DNA of 64,000 nt, from assembly GCA_023105745.1 (NCBI GenBank), contig JALGQZ010000008.1, positions 50,954,618-51,018,617 of the forward strand, in the 5' to 3' direction. This DNA comes from Austropuccinia psidii. Its lineage: Eukaryota; Basidiomycota; Pucciniomycetes; Pucciniales; Sphaerophragmiaceae. The translations under genes and the position numbers were made by a program. The stretch's first letter is position 1. The number at the start of each line of letters is the position of its first letter. Positions 1 to 11,894 of the stretch are shown here, one piece after another. The notes beneath the pieces are model-generated. The model was not told the DNA's origin. It did not search any database and was given only the letters and a program-made list of their open reading frames with translations.

Positions 1-77
1 TGGCCTAAAAATAATTATATTATTAAAGAAATATAATAATATAATTTATATTTTAAAATAATAAGATGATAAATAAA
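1..77 (-). repeat. LTR of gypsy family B (copy B0), outer fragment
   Basis: This AT-rich stretch aligns by eye to the family B LTR beginning about 38006 (same run of gcgtaaaa-like, attatattatt and aatataataatataattt). In B0 it is separated from the rest of the LTR by the MULE, which starts at 78. The last eight bases (70-77, TAAATAAA) are repeated at 15936-15943 as the MULE target duplication. The first ~125 bases of this LTR lie outside the window. Confidence 0.75.
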
Positions 78-123
78 GGGTGTTGGTAAAAACATGTAAG
101 CAAATTGGTAAAAACACGTAAGG
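78..123 (+). repeat. MULE1 left terminal inverted repeat
   Basis: Starts GGGTGTTGGTAAAAACATGT and contains two copies of a TAAAAACAYGTAAG sub-repeat. Its inverse lies at 15866-15935. Such sub-terminal repeats are typical transposase-binding regions; binding here is inferred. Confidence 0.85.
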
Positions 124-620
124 GGTGCCCTGGGCCCATTTTTAATTAAAAATGAAACATAATTGGGCCTGTATTGGGCCAAAACATGCCCAAAAGAGGT
201 TTTTTCCCCACAAAACCTCTCTAACTCCAAATTGTTTCAGATTTTTTTGCCCAGCCCCCCCAAAAAAAAACAAGCCCAAACACCCCAATAATCCACATTA
301 TTCCCACCCCAAACCATTGTTTTTTTTTTTTGGAAAAACAGCATTACCAAAGCCTTTTTTCAAAGCTTTTCACACTTTTTTTTCTTTTTTTCCCCGAAAG
401 ACTGCATTTTCCACCACAACAACCTGCTTTCAAGCCTCTCAATTTTCAATTTTTTACCTTCCCTCATCTATTAATCCCACTTTTAAACCACTTTCTTTCA
501 CTCTTAACCACTTCTGTTCATTTTTCACATTTGGAAAGGTTCTTACCCCATTCCAAATCCCCCAATTCCCCCTTTTTTCACTTTTATACATAATTTTCAT
601 TAAAAAAATGCTTCAACCCC
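124..620. other. MULE1 5' leader, pyrimidine-rich
   Basis: A C/T-rich run with many cccc and tttt tracts and no recognisable protein. The reading frames that cross it are low-complexity. It is conserved in MULE2 (36640-37160), so it belongs to the transposon 5' untranslated or promoter region rather than to unique host DNA. Confidence 0.6.
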
Positions 621-1610
621 CACTGAAGGTCAATTTCAGACCCTTGAGCTTCTTTGGCAACATGTGCATAATGTTGCCAGGGCTCAGGGGAAAGCTGTGT
701 CCACCTTGAGGTCCAATATGACCCACAACCAAATTGAAATATGTTGTGACAGGTCTGGCACCCCAAATCCCAACAAAAGCCCCTCCAAAACAGTCACCTC
801 AAGAAAGCTTGACTGTCCTTTTAGACTTTATGCCAGGAAATATGCCAAGAGTACCACTTGGACTCTTAAAGTCAAAAATCCTGAACATAGCCATGATGCC
901 ACTGAAAATAACATGGCACATCCTGCTTTCAGGAAATTCAATGAGCAAGAAACATCCCAAATTGCTCAAATGTCTGAATCACTGCTCATGCCAAGGCCAA
1001 TTCAGGACCAATTATGCAGCCAGAGGGAGTCTGACAGGCCTGTAATCCTTCAAGACATTTAAAACCAAGGCAAGAAAGTCAAGAAAGACAAACTGCAAGG
1101 CAGAAGGCCCATTGATGCTCTAATTGACACTCTCAAACAAGAAAATTTTGTTTGGTCCTCTGCAAGGGAGTCTGAGGGACACATTACCTCCTTGTTTTTT
1201 ACTCACCCCCTGGCCATAAAACTTCTTCATGGCTTTTCTCATGTCATTCTTATGGATTGTACTTATAAAACCAATAAGCACAAAATGCCCCTTTTCATAT
1301 TGTTGGATTCAGCTCAACCAATAAGACCTTTTCTGGGGCTTTTTGTTTGATGAAGAATGAAAATGAAACTTCATATACTTGGGCATTAAATCAATACATT
1401 GAAAAGGTCCTCAACAACACCAATCTTGTTCCCCCTCCAGTTATTGTTATTGACAGGGATCTGGCCTTGAAAAACTCTATTAAGAAGCTCTTCCCAGACT
1501 CCAAAGTCATGCTATGCACTTGGCACATCAACAAGGATGTATCTGTTCATTGCCTGAAGAAAATTGGTCATGGAACTGATTTTGAAAACTTTATGGGCCT
1601 TTGGAATCAA

Positions 1611-1697
1611 GTAATATACTTCTTCACTTTATTTCATTTTATTTCACTTTTTTTCTTATTATTGTCTTTATTAATGACTTTGGGATTGTTTTCTCAG
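1611..1697 (+). other. intron in MULE1 transposase
   Basis: Begins GTAATATAC after GGAATCAA and ends TTTTCTCAG. It is T-rich and 87 nt long, an exact multiple of three without a stop, so the reading frame runs through it as an unlikely hydrophobic stretch (FFTLFHFISLFFLLL). Removing it joins the conserved DDE sequence smoothly. Confidence 0.75.
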
Positions 1698-2249
1698 CTT
1701 ATGTATTCACTAACTGAAAAGTCTTTCAAAGACAACTGGAAGAAGCTTCAAAAGCAAGTTAAAAATGCTGAGGTCTTGCAGTATTTGGAAAATACCTGGC
1801 TTCCTCTAAAGGAGTATAATGTGCCAGCCTGGACCAACCAACATTGCCACATGGGTGTGGGCTCCACCTCCAGAGTTGAAGGTGCCCATGCCATGGTTAA
1901 ACTTTGGCTCCAAAAGTCCACTGGTACTCCCTTGGAGGTAGTCAGGGCTCTCCACATGGCATTGAGAAAACAATTTATTGAAATTATCAACAGAATCTCC
2001 AAAGAAATGATTGTCCATGTCAAGAATTTTCCTCCAAACATCTGTGCCCTCAATGGCAAGGTGTCTAATTATGCTCTTCAGATTGCCTTTGAAAATTTCA
2101 AAGCAAAATTTCCTCCAAATGAAAAATGCACCAACAAATACAGCAATTATAAAGGCATTCCTTGCAAGCATAAGACCCAAAAGGCATTTTCCAAGCGCCA
2201 AAGGCTTAAATTATCAGACTTCCATCCTCAATGGCATTTGAATTTGCCT

Positions 2250-2320
2250 GTGAGGGTTTTTTCATTTCTTCTTATTATTTTTTTCTTATTTACTGATTTT
2301 ATTTGTCATATTCTTCTCAG
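2250..2320 (+). other. intron in MULE1 transposase
   Basis: Begins GTGAGGG and ends TTCTTCTCAG, with a possible branch site TTACTGAT upstream of the acceptor. It is 71 nt and T-rich. The frame changes across it, and coding resumes with the acidic/Lys-rich frame seen at 2321-2548. Confidence 0.75.
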
Positions 2321-2548
2321 GCTGGTTTTCAAGGTGATGATCAAAGTGTTGAAAAAGAAAGGAATAATAAAGCCAAGAAAATATTTGAAGACATTGGGGA
2401 AGACCTGTTTCAAAGACCAATGGCAGAAATAACTCCAATACTTCAACATTTTCAAGATTTTTTAACTGGAAAAGTCCCATTTGATCAAATTCCCAAGAGT
2501 CAAGAGGATGGTCAATATTATGAAGGCCCTCTAGAATGCAAGAATATC

Positions 2549-4733
2549 TGTGAGCCTGTGAGGTATGTATAACATACCCATAAGGCCACAAATGATTTTA
2601 TAAACAGCTAATTTTGTCTTAAACAGACTTTTTAGTTGAAATTAAAATAAAAAATAACAAAAAATAAGTATAACTTTTTTTTGGATAAACAAAGTTATAA
2701 ATATTATGTCATTTTTGGATTCTACACCAAAAATAACCTAGGGTACATCCATAAGGTGTTATACCCAAAAACACTTATCTCTTGTGTTATTAGAAGATTT
2801 AAGAATCTCACAGTACTAATGTAACTTTTTTAACATTTTTTTTAAAATTGTTAAATTTAAGCTTAAATAAGCTTAAATTTAAAGTTGCATAAGGTTAATG
2901 CAAACTTACAAAAATTTTAGTCAAAATTAAGGTGTGGTGTATATTTACTGAATTGGCTAAGGATTTGCCATACAGAATGTAAATCCTGCGTGAGCTCAAT
3001 TTAAAAGGGTTTAAAGCCATGGTATGGCTTTAAATAAATAAAAGGGCAAAATCCACACAAAAAGGTGGGACAAAGGAAAAAGACCAAATAGAGCTGGGGT
3101 ACCCAACTTTTTGGATCTGCAATGATTCAATTAAGGTTGCCCACCTGTATTGGAGGATTTTCAACCTTATTTAAACTTTGATATTAGACTTTGATCCAAC
3201 CTTAAGGTTTAAACTGGTTTTATCCCAATTTGGACAGGAATTTCAAGCTGACAAAGGGTAAATCCCAATATGCAGGATTGAAATCAAGGTTTTAAGAACT
3301 GTCAAAGCTTAATAAGGCTTAAAAACGTTAAATAAGATTAAAACTTTAAAGTTACAAGCATCAAAACCTTATCAAAAGCTAAGGTTTGGTGTGTATTGCT
3401 ATTTTACGTGGAAAAATAGTAATAACCTCAAAAATTCATTAAAAATCCAAATCTTAATGGATTTGCTTGAAAATTTCACACCGCTTATAATTCAATATTA
3501 TCTATATATAAATTAAATTTTAAGTATCTTTTATAAATAAAATTCCTGGGTAATCAGCCTGGAAATTTACTCTTTTAATTAAGCTCAAAGAAAATTATGA
3601 TTTCTTTAAAAATTAATTAAAAATTGAGTTCAAGAGATTTCTGCTTAAAACTCTATTTTTAAGTTGTTCATGTGATGAACTTTAATATAAATAAGTTTAT
3701 TTATATTAAAAACTTAAAATAATTAGTTTAAATGAGGATTAAAGTTACATGGAGTTAAGAATAACACTGGTAACTTTAAATTGGAATTAAAAACAAGTTG
3801 CCTTAAGTTAAGAACTTTGTTTTTAAGTATGTTTTTTCAGTTTTGACCTGAGCACGCCCTCTATATTCATTATTAATCATGAGAGCTGCTCTGAAGACAT
3901 AAAAAGAGTCTTTTCGTCACTGTTTTTGTCCATCATTCATTATCAATCCAATCATATTAGACATTTTAACAGGTAAAGTTTTATTATTTATAAAATCTTA
4001 TTATTAAAGTAATTATTAAGTTATTTTATTCTTTATTAATTGTAAATTAAATAATTGAAGTCATAGAATTCAGATTTTGTTTTAATCATCAATAATATAT
4101 TTTATATTATAAAATTATCATCTTAAATATCTTTTAAAATCCACAAATTCCTCTTAAAAGCTCTTTAATCTTAACTTTTATCATAAAAAGTTGTTTTATC
4201 TTTAAAGTTATTGATTTTAGGCGTGTTTTTAACTTATAATCATTATTTAATATAATAACTGTTGTTGTTTAACTTGTTGTATTAAATAAATATTATAAGT
4301 AAGTTTTTGCTAAAGTTCTATATTTTTTTATCTAGTATTAGTTTTTTTATATAGAATTTTATTCTATAAGAATTATTTCTGCACAGTGTGTGTTATAATT
4401 CTTTTATAAATAGTATTTATATTATTTATAACTGGTTAATATTCATATTTCCACGTGTAATTGTCTCATTAAGAGCTTTACAAGTCTTATTGTTATAACT
4501 GTCAGTGACTATAACAATAATAGAATAATTATAATTTATTATAATTATTATTATCATTTTTTATTATATTTTGATAATAATAATTAAATTTATTTTTTTA
4601 TATAATTATTTTTAATAATTATATTTAAATTTGTGGTTATAATATTTTATTATATTATATATTTCTATTGAGGACAGTCATAGTACTCTTGATTTTGCTA
4701 CTATTATCAAGAGTTTCATAGACAAACCTTACA
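2549..4733 (+). repeat. A1 left LTR
   Basis: Bounded by TG...CA (TGTGAGCCTG at the start, AAACCTTACA at the end), 2185 bp. Internal landmarks are shared with 11895-14080 and with both A2 LTRs. A cataaaaag motif near 3898 is the best TATA-like candidate. No open reading frame of note. Confidence 0.95.
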
Positions 4734-4735
4734 TT

Positions 4736-4753
4736 TGGGGGCCTGGCCGTGAT
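4736..4753 (+). promoter_or_regulatory. candidate primer-binding site (tRNA-Pro-like), A1
   Basis: TGGGGGCCTGGCCGTGAT lies two bases after the left LTR. It resembles the complement of a tRNA-Pro 3' end (TGGGGGC and a closing GAT match the retroviral proline type, with mismatches between). A2 has the same site at 51052-51069 with one change. The priming tRNA is inferred. Confidence 0.55.
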
Positions 4754-5450
4754 TTTAAACGAATCTTTGGGACATAAATCATATTCTAGACCTTATTTTA
4801 CTAATTTTTGACGTAAAATTGCCATATTTGTCTTCATATTGGCTTTTTTGGGACTTATCCCTTATTAATAATTTTTATAATATTAAGAAAATTAATTTCT
4901 TCTTAAGAATATTGTTTTAAACAATATACTATTGAGTGATTTGGAATAAATTTCTTTTGTCTAACTAGTGGCTTTTTCACATCACAGACTTGAAATTTAT
5001 TCTTTGAGTTATTCTAGTATAAAGTGAATAATAATACAATTTTGATTAATTAACTTGTTAATTGCATAATTATTATTTCTTTAAAGAAAATAATAAATCA
5101 AATAAAAAATCTTTAAAAATAAAAATCTTTACTAAAAACATTTTTTTCTTTTATCTTAGACATTTTTCTTTATCTTTGACGTAATTTGCCATAAAATTAC
5201 ATTAAAACAACTTTATTTAATAAGTTGATTTTATAAGTTATTTTCATTATTTGATAAAATAACTTATATTTTTAATTCTCTCTAGTGTCTTCCATCAGAG
5301 AAAATTCTTCAAACTCTGAAACCTCAGAGTCCAGTATTGAAATTCAAACCAGTCCAGAACCAAGGGGTTTGATAACCAAAGAGCCCTTTAAAGGTCCTGC
5401 AGGTGAATTGAATTCAATTTTACTCTATTTTCTATTAAAATTGACGTGAA
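4754..5450. other. A1 5' leader between LTR and gag
   Basis: AT-rich untranslated region shared with A2 (51070-51747). A short open stretch just upstream of gag (about 5288-5401, Ser/Glu-rich) is kept in both copies but is not in frame with gag. No other feature is visible. Confidence 0.5.
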
Positions 5451-7499
5451 ATGACACCTACTAGAAGTGGAAGTAACTACTCCATCCAATCAAATGGATC
5501 TGGACCAGGACATTCCAGCCACAAATCCAAAAGGCAAGAATGTCCTCCCAGAGGAGAGGCACAAATGGAGGATGACAGAACTTCCACCAGTTCCCAAAGC
5601 TTAGCAAGCACCTTTGAACCTCTTCTTGAGAGTCCAGAAGCTGACATAACTGCTATTGCTGATAGACCTGAACCATTTCCAACAGGCAGCTGTGGAAATT
5701 TATCAATCCTAATGGAAAAACTGGTTCCTGGCGTCAAAAAAACAAGAGTGGGAACTCCTTCCAAGTCTTTGGATAGGAACCATGAACTCTTATCTTCAAG
5801 TGAAGAAGTTCATGGGGCCAGAAAAGACAGAAGATCTTCTGTTGGGTTGGACACCCATGTCTGTCAAAGGACAACTGCAACAGATGAAAGCTTGGTTGAA
5901 AAACCAAAGCATGTTATCAGAGGACCAGAAGAAGAAATCGGCTCAAGGCAAGGACAACATCCCAGTGGAAGCTCCTCAAGCATCCACCAGCAAAAATCCA
6001 CCTCAAAAAGTGCCAAACAAGCCCAAGCAAGCCCCAAGAACCAACCAGAAGGGCAAGTAGAAGGCAAAGGGAAAGGCAAAGCCCAAGTGGAACAAGCCTT
6101 ACCCGCAGAATTACAGAATTCCAAAGAAGGAAAAAACAGCCATGGACAATGTGTTCAATATGGCAAGAACTTTGATGGAATTCAAAAACAAGGAGGAGGA
6201 AAGATTGAACCAATCCTTTCCAAAGAAGTAGATCTTGTAAACCTTGTAACTTACTTTGAATCTTGTAATAAAGAAATTATGGCAAAATTGAAAGCATTTG
6301 ATTATGTCCAACAGAAGTTGAATAATGAGATATTAAAAGTGAAAGAACAGCAAAAGACTATTATTGGCCTTGAAAATGTTAATAAAGACAATATTGTGTC
6401 TTTTACACAAATTTGTGAGAGACTTGAGTCTAAAGTTACCTTACTCAATCAACCAGATGAGAACTCAATTTCTTTTATAACTGGACAGTTAAGAGAATTG
6501 AAAATACAAGTCCAAAACTTGGAAAATTCTACTGGTCACAATGCAGCTCTTTTTCAAGAACAATTGGAAAAAAGTGATAAAGCAAGACTTGAATTGAAAG
6601 AAGACATTCAATCAAGTATTAATAATATATCACTAAAAAATGAATTGCCAAGGCAATCCACACCAATTCTTAACAGAAACTTTCTTAACTTGAATAATGA
6701 TTTAAATCATACAATTTCAAGTCATTATGTGGAAACTGCTTGAAATTTTAAGGACATTCCAAGATTAGAGGAATGGCCAACCTTCAGTGGTGAAGGAGAA
6801 TATAATCATATGGAATTTATGAAAACGATTGATATGTTCAAAGAAGACTTTAACATACCAGATGAATAAATAAGCTCCAGATTACACTCATTATTTACCA
6901 AATCAGCAAATAAATGGTATTATAAAATGAGACAAGACCATGGTAAAAATTCTTGGCCTTGGTGGAAAGAACAAATTATTTCCAAATGGGCAAATGATTC
7001 CTGGAGATTTAGAATGGAAAATTCTTTTGAAGAAGCCATTTTTAATATTGAGAGGGACAGGCCCATGACTTGGTTTCTTAAAAAAAAGGACAGGTTAACT
7101 GCCCTTCATCCTGATATGTCTGAAACAATGGTACATAAAAGGATATTAAGAAAATGTGGTGGTGACCTTGAGCATGCTATAAGAAGCAGATGTATTGAGC
7201 CTTGCTCTACAGAAGATTATATCAATGCTATGGAGGACATCACTACTAGAACAAAAATTGGAAGAAATTGGTCCAAAACCCCAATAAACAACAAGACTAG
7301 TGGGAAAGCAATTTCAAAACCAAATAAACCACATGACAGACCTCCTTTGAAATGTCATAAATGTGGAAGCACATCTCATTTGGCAAACACTTGTCCAAAA
7401 AAGACAAGAGTCAATGAGATAAATGTTGAAAAAGTGGAAAACAAAAAAGAAACTGATGTATCTTTACATGAAAGTGATTCTGAGCCTTCAGAAGAAGAA
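5451..7499 (+). pseudogene. gag of gypsy A1, two in-frame stops
   Basis: Structural nucleocapsid polyprotein that packages element RNA. It starts at the ATG at 5451 (MTPTRSGSN). Residues 1-260 are Ser/Lys/Gln-rich and disordered-looking; about 265-390 is a probable coiled coil (KLNNEILKVKEQQKTI). After the TGA at 6741-6743 the same frame continues with a gag-like core (EEWPTFSGEGEY), meets TAA at 6867-6869, then continues from 6927 through WPWWKEQII to a CCHC zinc knuckle CHKCGSTSHLANTC (about 7352-7394). A solo LTR at 7500 cuts it from protease. Both stops recur at the same codons in A2, so they predate the split of the copies or were spread by conversion. Confidence 0.85.
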
Positions 7500-8053
7500 T
7501 GTAAGCTGGGGTCTCTTTCGTGACTTCCAGTTTATATAAAAGGAATTTTAATAAATTAATCAAAAGTGGAATACTGTTAAGATAAGATAACAGAGACGTC
7601 ACTATTGTTAGATTATAGTATTATTGGTGGGATGAGCTTCACTAATAATATTGAAGATAATCTATAATTTTAAGTAATATAAATTATTATATAAAGGTTT
7701 GAGAGATCTTATATTTTTTAAAGTAATAAATGATTTAATTTAAACTGTAAAAAATATATATAAAATTGAGCTCTGAGGTATCATTCAAAGGTAAGAATGA
7801 TCCTCTTAAATATTGTAAATACAAAAATATGAATGATGTCATAATAAGATTTTTATGACATCATCAAAAGAAATGAATAATTATTTATTTACAAAATTAA
7901 ATGATGTCATATGATGTTTTATGACATCATTAATATTTAAAATAATAAGTTTTGATTTTTAGGTTAAAGTTTGAACCTAATAATTGAATAAAAATAAAAA
8001 ATTAAGATGTAGAAGGTGTAGCAGGTAAGCCAGTACATGCTTGCAGGCTCACA
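7500..8053 (-). repeat. solo LTR of family D inside gypsy A1
   Basis: A 554-bp LTR in minus orientation (complement TGTGAGCCTGC...AGCTTACA), flanked by AAGAA on both sides (7495-7499, 8054-8058). The same gag-protease junction is uninterrupted in A2 near 53790, which confirms the insertion. A related LTR lies at 22791-23335 in plus orientation. It contains two perfect inverted repeats built on ATGATGTCAT (7833-7864, 7900-7931). No internal coding remains, so it is the product of LTR-LTR recombination. Confidence 0.93.
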
Positions 8054-11000
8054 AAGAAGAAGTATCAGAAGAACTTAGTATAGAGAACATTAATGTCTCT
8101 TTTGAGGTCACTGAGGTACATACTCACTTACCACAGTATAGTGATGAATGTATGGATCTCATACATGTACAAGATGCCAAGATGCAAAAAACCAGACCTG
8201 CCAGAGGTAAAGGTTATACAGCTGGGTCATCTTGTATCACTAATATTGTGATAAATAACACAGAAGCCAAGATACATCTTGACTCAGGTGCTTTTTGCAC
8301 TTGTGTTGGAGAAGATTATCTTGACAAAATTTATACCAATTGGCAAGACAAATTAATGCCAATTGAAGGTATAACATTCAGCAGTGCTAGCCAAAATATG
8401 CACCCATTCGGTATATTTGAAGCAGCAATAATATTTCCTCATCCTGCAGGAAGTATAACACTGAAAGTTGAAATTGTTGTTATGAGTAATTGTACTTCAC
8501 AACACTTTATACTTGGGAATGATTATCTCAATATTTATGGTATTGATATTAATAATCATAAAGACAGGTATTTCACTATAGGGGAAAATAAAAGTCAAAA
8601 ATTTGCTTTTCCTCTAGAAAAAAGAGAAATTACTGTCATTAAAAAAGTAAAAAATGTTAATAAGGAAAAATTTGTATTAAATCAATTAATTGAAGCACAA
8701 ATTAGTCCTGAGTTAACACTGGAAATGAAGGAAGAGCTTATTGAAATTTTATTTCAATACAGGGAAGCCTTTGCTTCAGATAATGCACCACTTGGGGCTA
8801 TAAAAGGCCATGAGGTGGACATTATGCTTAATGTGGAAAGGCCTTATCCGCCACTATTAAGAAGACCAGCTTACCCAGCTAGCCCTAGAGCTAGAGAAGC
8901 ATTAGAAAATCATATTAATTAACTGATGAAACTGGGAGTTCTTAGAAACGTTGAACACAATGAGGAAGTGGAAGTCACAACCCCAGGAATCATTACTTGG
9001 CATAATGATAAATCAAGGATGGTTGGTGATTTTAGAGCACTGGATACCTACACTATCCCAGACAGGTATCCAATCCCTAAAATTCATGAGACTTTGACTC
9101 AATTATCCAAAGCAAGATTCATCACTTCTATGGATGCTCTAAAAGGCTTTCACCAGAGTTTTTTGAAGCCTCATGCTAGGAAATTATTGAGAATAATTGC
9201 TCATTGTGGTATTTATGAATATTTGAGGATGCCTTTTGGTATCAAAAATACACCCTCTCATTACCAAAGAATGATGAATACTATCTTCCCACATGAACTA
9301 TCAGAGGAATGGTTAATCATTTATATTGATGACATTATCATTTGTTCAGAAACCTGGCAATTACATTTAGAGAGACTTTCATTAGTACTTAAGAAAATTC
9401 TACGAGTGAACATGAAAATTTCTCTTAAAAAATGTAATTTTGGGTTTCATGAGTTAAAAGCTCTAGGGCATGTAGTCTCAGGACTAAGCCTTGGTGTTGA
9501 TAAAAACAAAGTGGCTGCAGTTTTACTGAAACAAATGCCCCAGAACAAAAAAGAAATGATGTCTTTCTTAGGTTTTGCCAGTTATTACAGGCAACACCTT
9601 AAAGATTTTGCAATCCATGCCAGATCATTATACAAAATTTGTGATCAACAAACTGTTTTTGAAATGACTCAGGAAAGAATTCAAGCATATGATAAAATCA
9701 AGTATTCCTTGACCAATGCACCATTATTACTGATGCCAGACTGGAAACTTCCTTTCAAGCTGTATATTGATGCATGTGGTGAAGGTCTAGGAGCTACTCT
9801 TCGTCAAGTTCAAATTGTCAATGACAAGCCTTATGAAGGTTCAATTTGTTTTATTTCAAGACAAATCAAACCTACTGAGGCCAGATATGGAGCTAGCCAA
9901 ATGGAGTGCCTTTGCCTTTTTTGGGCTCTGGAAAACCTTCATTAAAATCTTGATGGTAGTGTGTTTGAAGTAATTACTGATTGTAATGCAGTAAAGTCAC
10001 TTCTTAACATGAAAACTCCAAACAGACACATGTTAAGATGGCAGATTGCTATACAGGAGTATAGAGGCAATATGACCATAGTACATAAAGCTGGAAATAT
10101 TCACAGGAATGCTGATGGCTCAAGTAGATGGGCATTACCCAATACACCTGAAAATCCTGCCTATGTTCCTACAAGTGCAGAACCTCAAATCCCAATTGAA
10201 GGAATTAACATCACAGATGTAGGAACAGAATTCTTTGAGGAAGTTAGAGAAAGCTATAAGCAAGATAAAAATTGCCATATACTTACTGCTCTACTTGACA
10301 AAGATTGCAAAGATGCAGCATTGGCTAATTCTTTGGATGATATTTGGAAAACACCTTATGATAATGGAAGATTCCCTTTGTTTGAAGGTATACTATATCA
10401 TAGATCTAAACACACATGTGTCATGGTCCTATGTAGTAGATTGTTGATTAACACAATACTACTAGAATGCCATAATAACATTTATTCTGGACATCTGTCT
10501 GAAGACAGAACAATGGAAAGAATTAAGACATGTGCCTGGTGGCCATCTTGGAGAAAAGATGTCATTGAGTACTGTCATAGTTGTGATAGATGCCATAAAG
10601 CCAATAAAGCTTATGGTAAAAGATTTTGTCTGATTATCCATATCCAAGAGCCAAGTACCCCATGGGAAGTGGTTCACATGGATTGGGTAACCACACTACC
10701 ACCTGGAGGTGATAAAAGTTACAATTCATGTCTTGTTATTGTAGACAGATATAGCAAATCACCAATCTTTTTACCATGTCACAAAGATGACACAGCTATG
10801 TATACAGCCCTTTTGATCTGGGATAGAGTAATATCCCATACTGGTCTCTTTAAAAATATCATTAGTGACAGAGACCCAAAATTTACATCAGCCTTATGGA
10901 CTAATTTACATAAGCTTTTGGGTACAAAATTATCATTCTCAACAGCATACCATCCACAAACATATGGGTTAGCAGTAAGAATGATTCAAACCCTTGAGGA

Positions 11001-11776
11001 CATAATCAGAAGATTTTGTGCTTATGGCCTGGAGTTTAAAGATTCTGATGGCTTTACCCATGATTGGTGTACTCTTATACCAGCATTGGAATTAGCCTAC
11101 AAGACCTCCATCCATGCCTCAACAGGCAAGACCCCTGCAATGTTGGAAAAAGGATGGAACCCCAAACTTCCAATTGATACTTTGAAGAAAGATCTGGTTG
11201 ACATTCATCCAACTGCTTCAAGCTTTAAGCTATTGCTTCATAAAGTGAGACATCATGCAAATCAAAGCATGATTGATGCCTTTGAGTATGCTAGGCAGAA
11301 ATGGGATAAAAGTCATAAAACCCCAGAGTTCAAAGTAGGGGACTTAATACTAGTTTCAACCTTGAACTTTAATGATATTAAAGGCCCAAAGAAATTGAAA
11401 GATTCCTTTGCAGGACCATTTCTTATTAAAGCCCTTCATGGGACAAATGCAGTACAAGTAGAACTGTCAGGAGAACTGGAAAATAAACATCCAACATTTC
11501 CTGTCAGTCTAGTAAAGCATTACACTTCAAGTGACAAGGAATTATTTCCTTTAAGAAATGAAACACCCTTAGAAGTACCCCCACTAGATCTAAGTGAGGA
11601 GAAGAAGGTACTAAAAGTCTTGAAAAAAGGAGACTTAGGGGAAAAATGAAAGAGAATACTTAGTCAGGTATAAAAATCCACAACATGAAGATGAGTGGAT
11701 TGTAGAAAGCAAAATACCTGATTCCCAAAAGTTTCTCAGAAGATTCAGACATGAGAGAAGACCAATTGCTCAATAA
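8054..11776 (+). pseudogene. pol of gypsy A1 (PR-RT-RNaseH-IN-chromodomain), broken
   Basis: Copies element RNA to DNA and integrates it. In order: aspartic protease with DSGAFCTCVG (about 8281-8310) and ILGNDYL (about 8512); RT from PPLLRRPAYPASP (about 8850) with RMPFGIKN and [10 protein letters not shown] (about 9322-9351); RNase H with [11 protein letters not shown] and DCNAVKSLL; integrase with an HH-CC zinc region (about 10465-10600), Asp in MDWVTTL, Asp in [11 protein letters not shown]3-like [10 protein letters not shown]; chromodomain (YKNPQHEDEW, RRFRHERRP). Stops TAA at 8920-8922 and 9943-9945 break the single frame. A base is missing near 11645 relative to A2, so the chromodomain tail is in another frame. 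The integrase glutamate expected in GLAERM reads GLAVRM. Confidence 0.92.
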
Positions 11777-11839
11777 AAAGTTTGAATCGTGTCCTTTACA
11801 TACCTAAAAGTAGAAGTAGAGAGGTTGGACAGTGTATTA

Positions 11840-11894
11840 TACCCCCCCCAAATAACTTGGGGGTAAACTACAAAAGAAAAATTGTGGTAGGGAA
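11840..11894 (+). promoter_or_regulatory. candidate polypurine tract region, A1
   Basis: GGTAGGGAA (11886-11894) directly precedes the right LTR and is the place where plus-strand priming would occur. A2 has the same GGTAGGGAA at its right LTR, with a longer upstream ACAATTTTTTTGGT. The tract is short. Confidence 0.45.

Larger units (their letters stand above)
625..2548 (+). pseudogene. MULE transposase, N-terminal and catalytic part (broken)
   Basis: Moves the MULE by cut-and-paste in the nucleus. From about 625 the frame reads into a FAR1/WRKY-GCM1-like zinc region: CCDRSG near 746, LDCPFRLYARK near 808, and an HSH pair near 892. A TAA at 1060-1062 interrupts it; MULE2 has a sense TAT there. 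The DDE core follows: first Asp in LMDCTYK (about 1250-1270, reading frame disturbed beyond it), second Asp in VIDRDLALK (1447-1473), CTWH (C2H type, about 1516), and the glutamate in SRVEGAH (about 1870). Two introns (1611-1697, 2250-2320) interrupt the core. The coding sequence continues to 2548, where gypsy A1 is inserted, and resumes at 14086. The true start codon is not clear. Confidence 0.82.

Noticed and set aside
5288..5464. Possible spliced upstream exon for gag A (CAG|GTGAAT ... CTACTAG)
   Set aside because: Donor and acceptor look plausible and are kept in A1 and A2, but joining them puts gag out of frame.
5477..6213. Several minus-strand open frames opposite gag A (also 51774-52510)
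   Set aside because: Shadows of the gag frame with Leu/Cys-rich composition and no motif.
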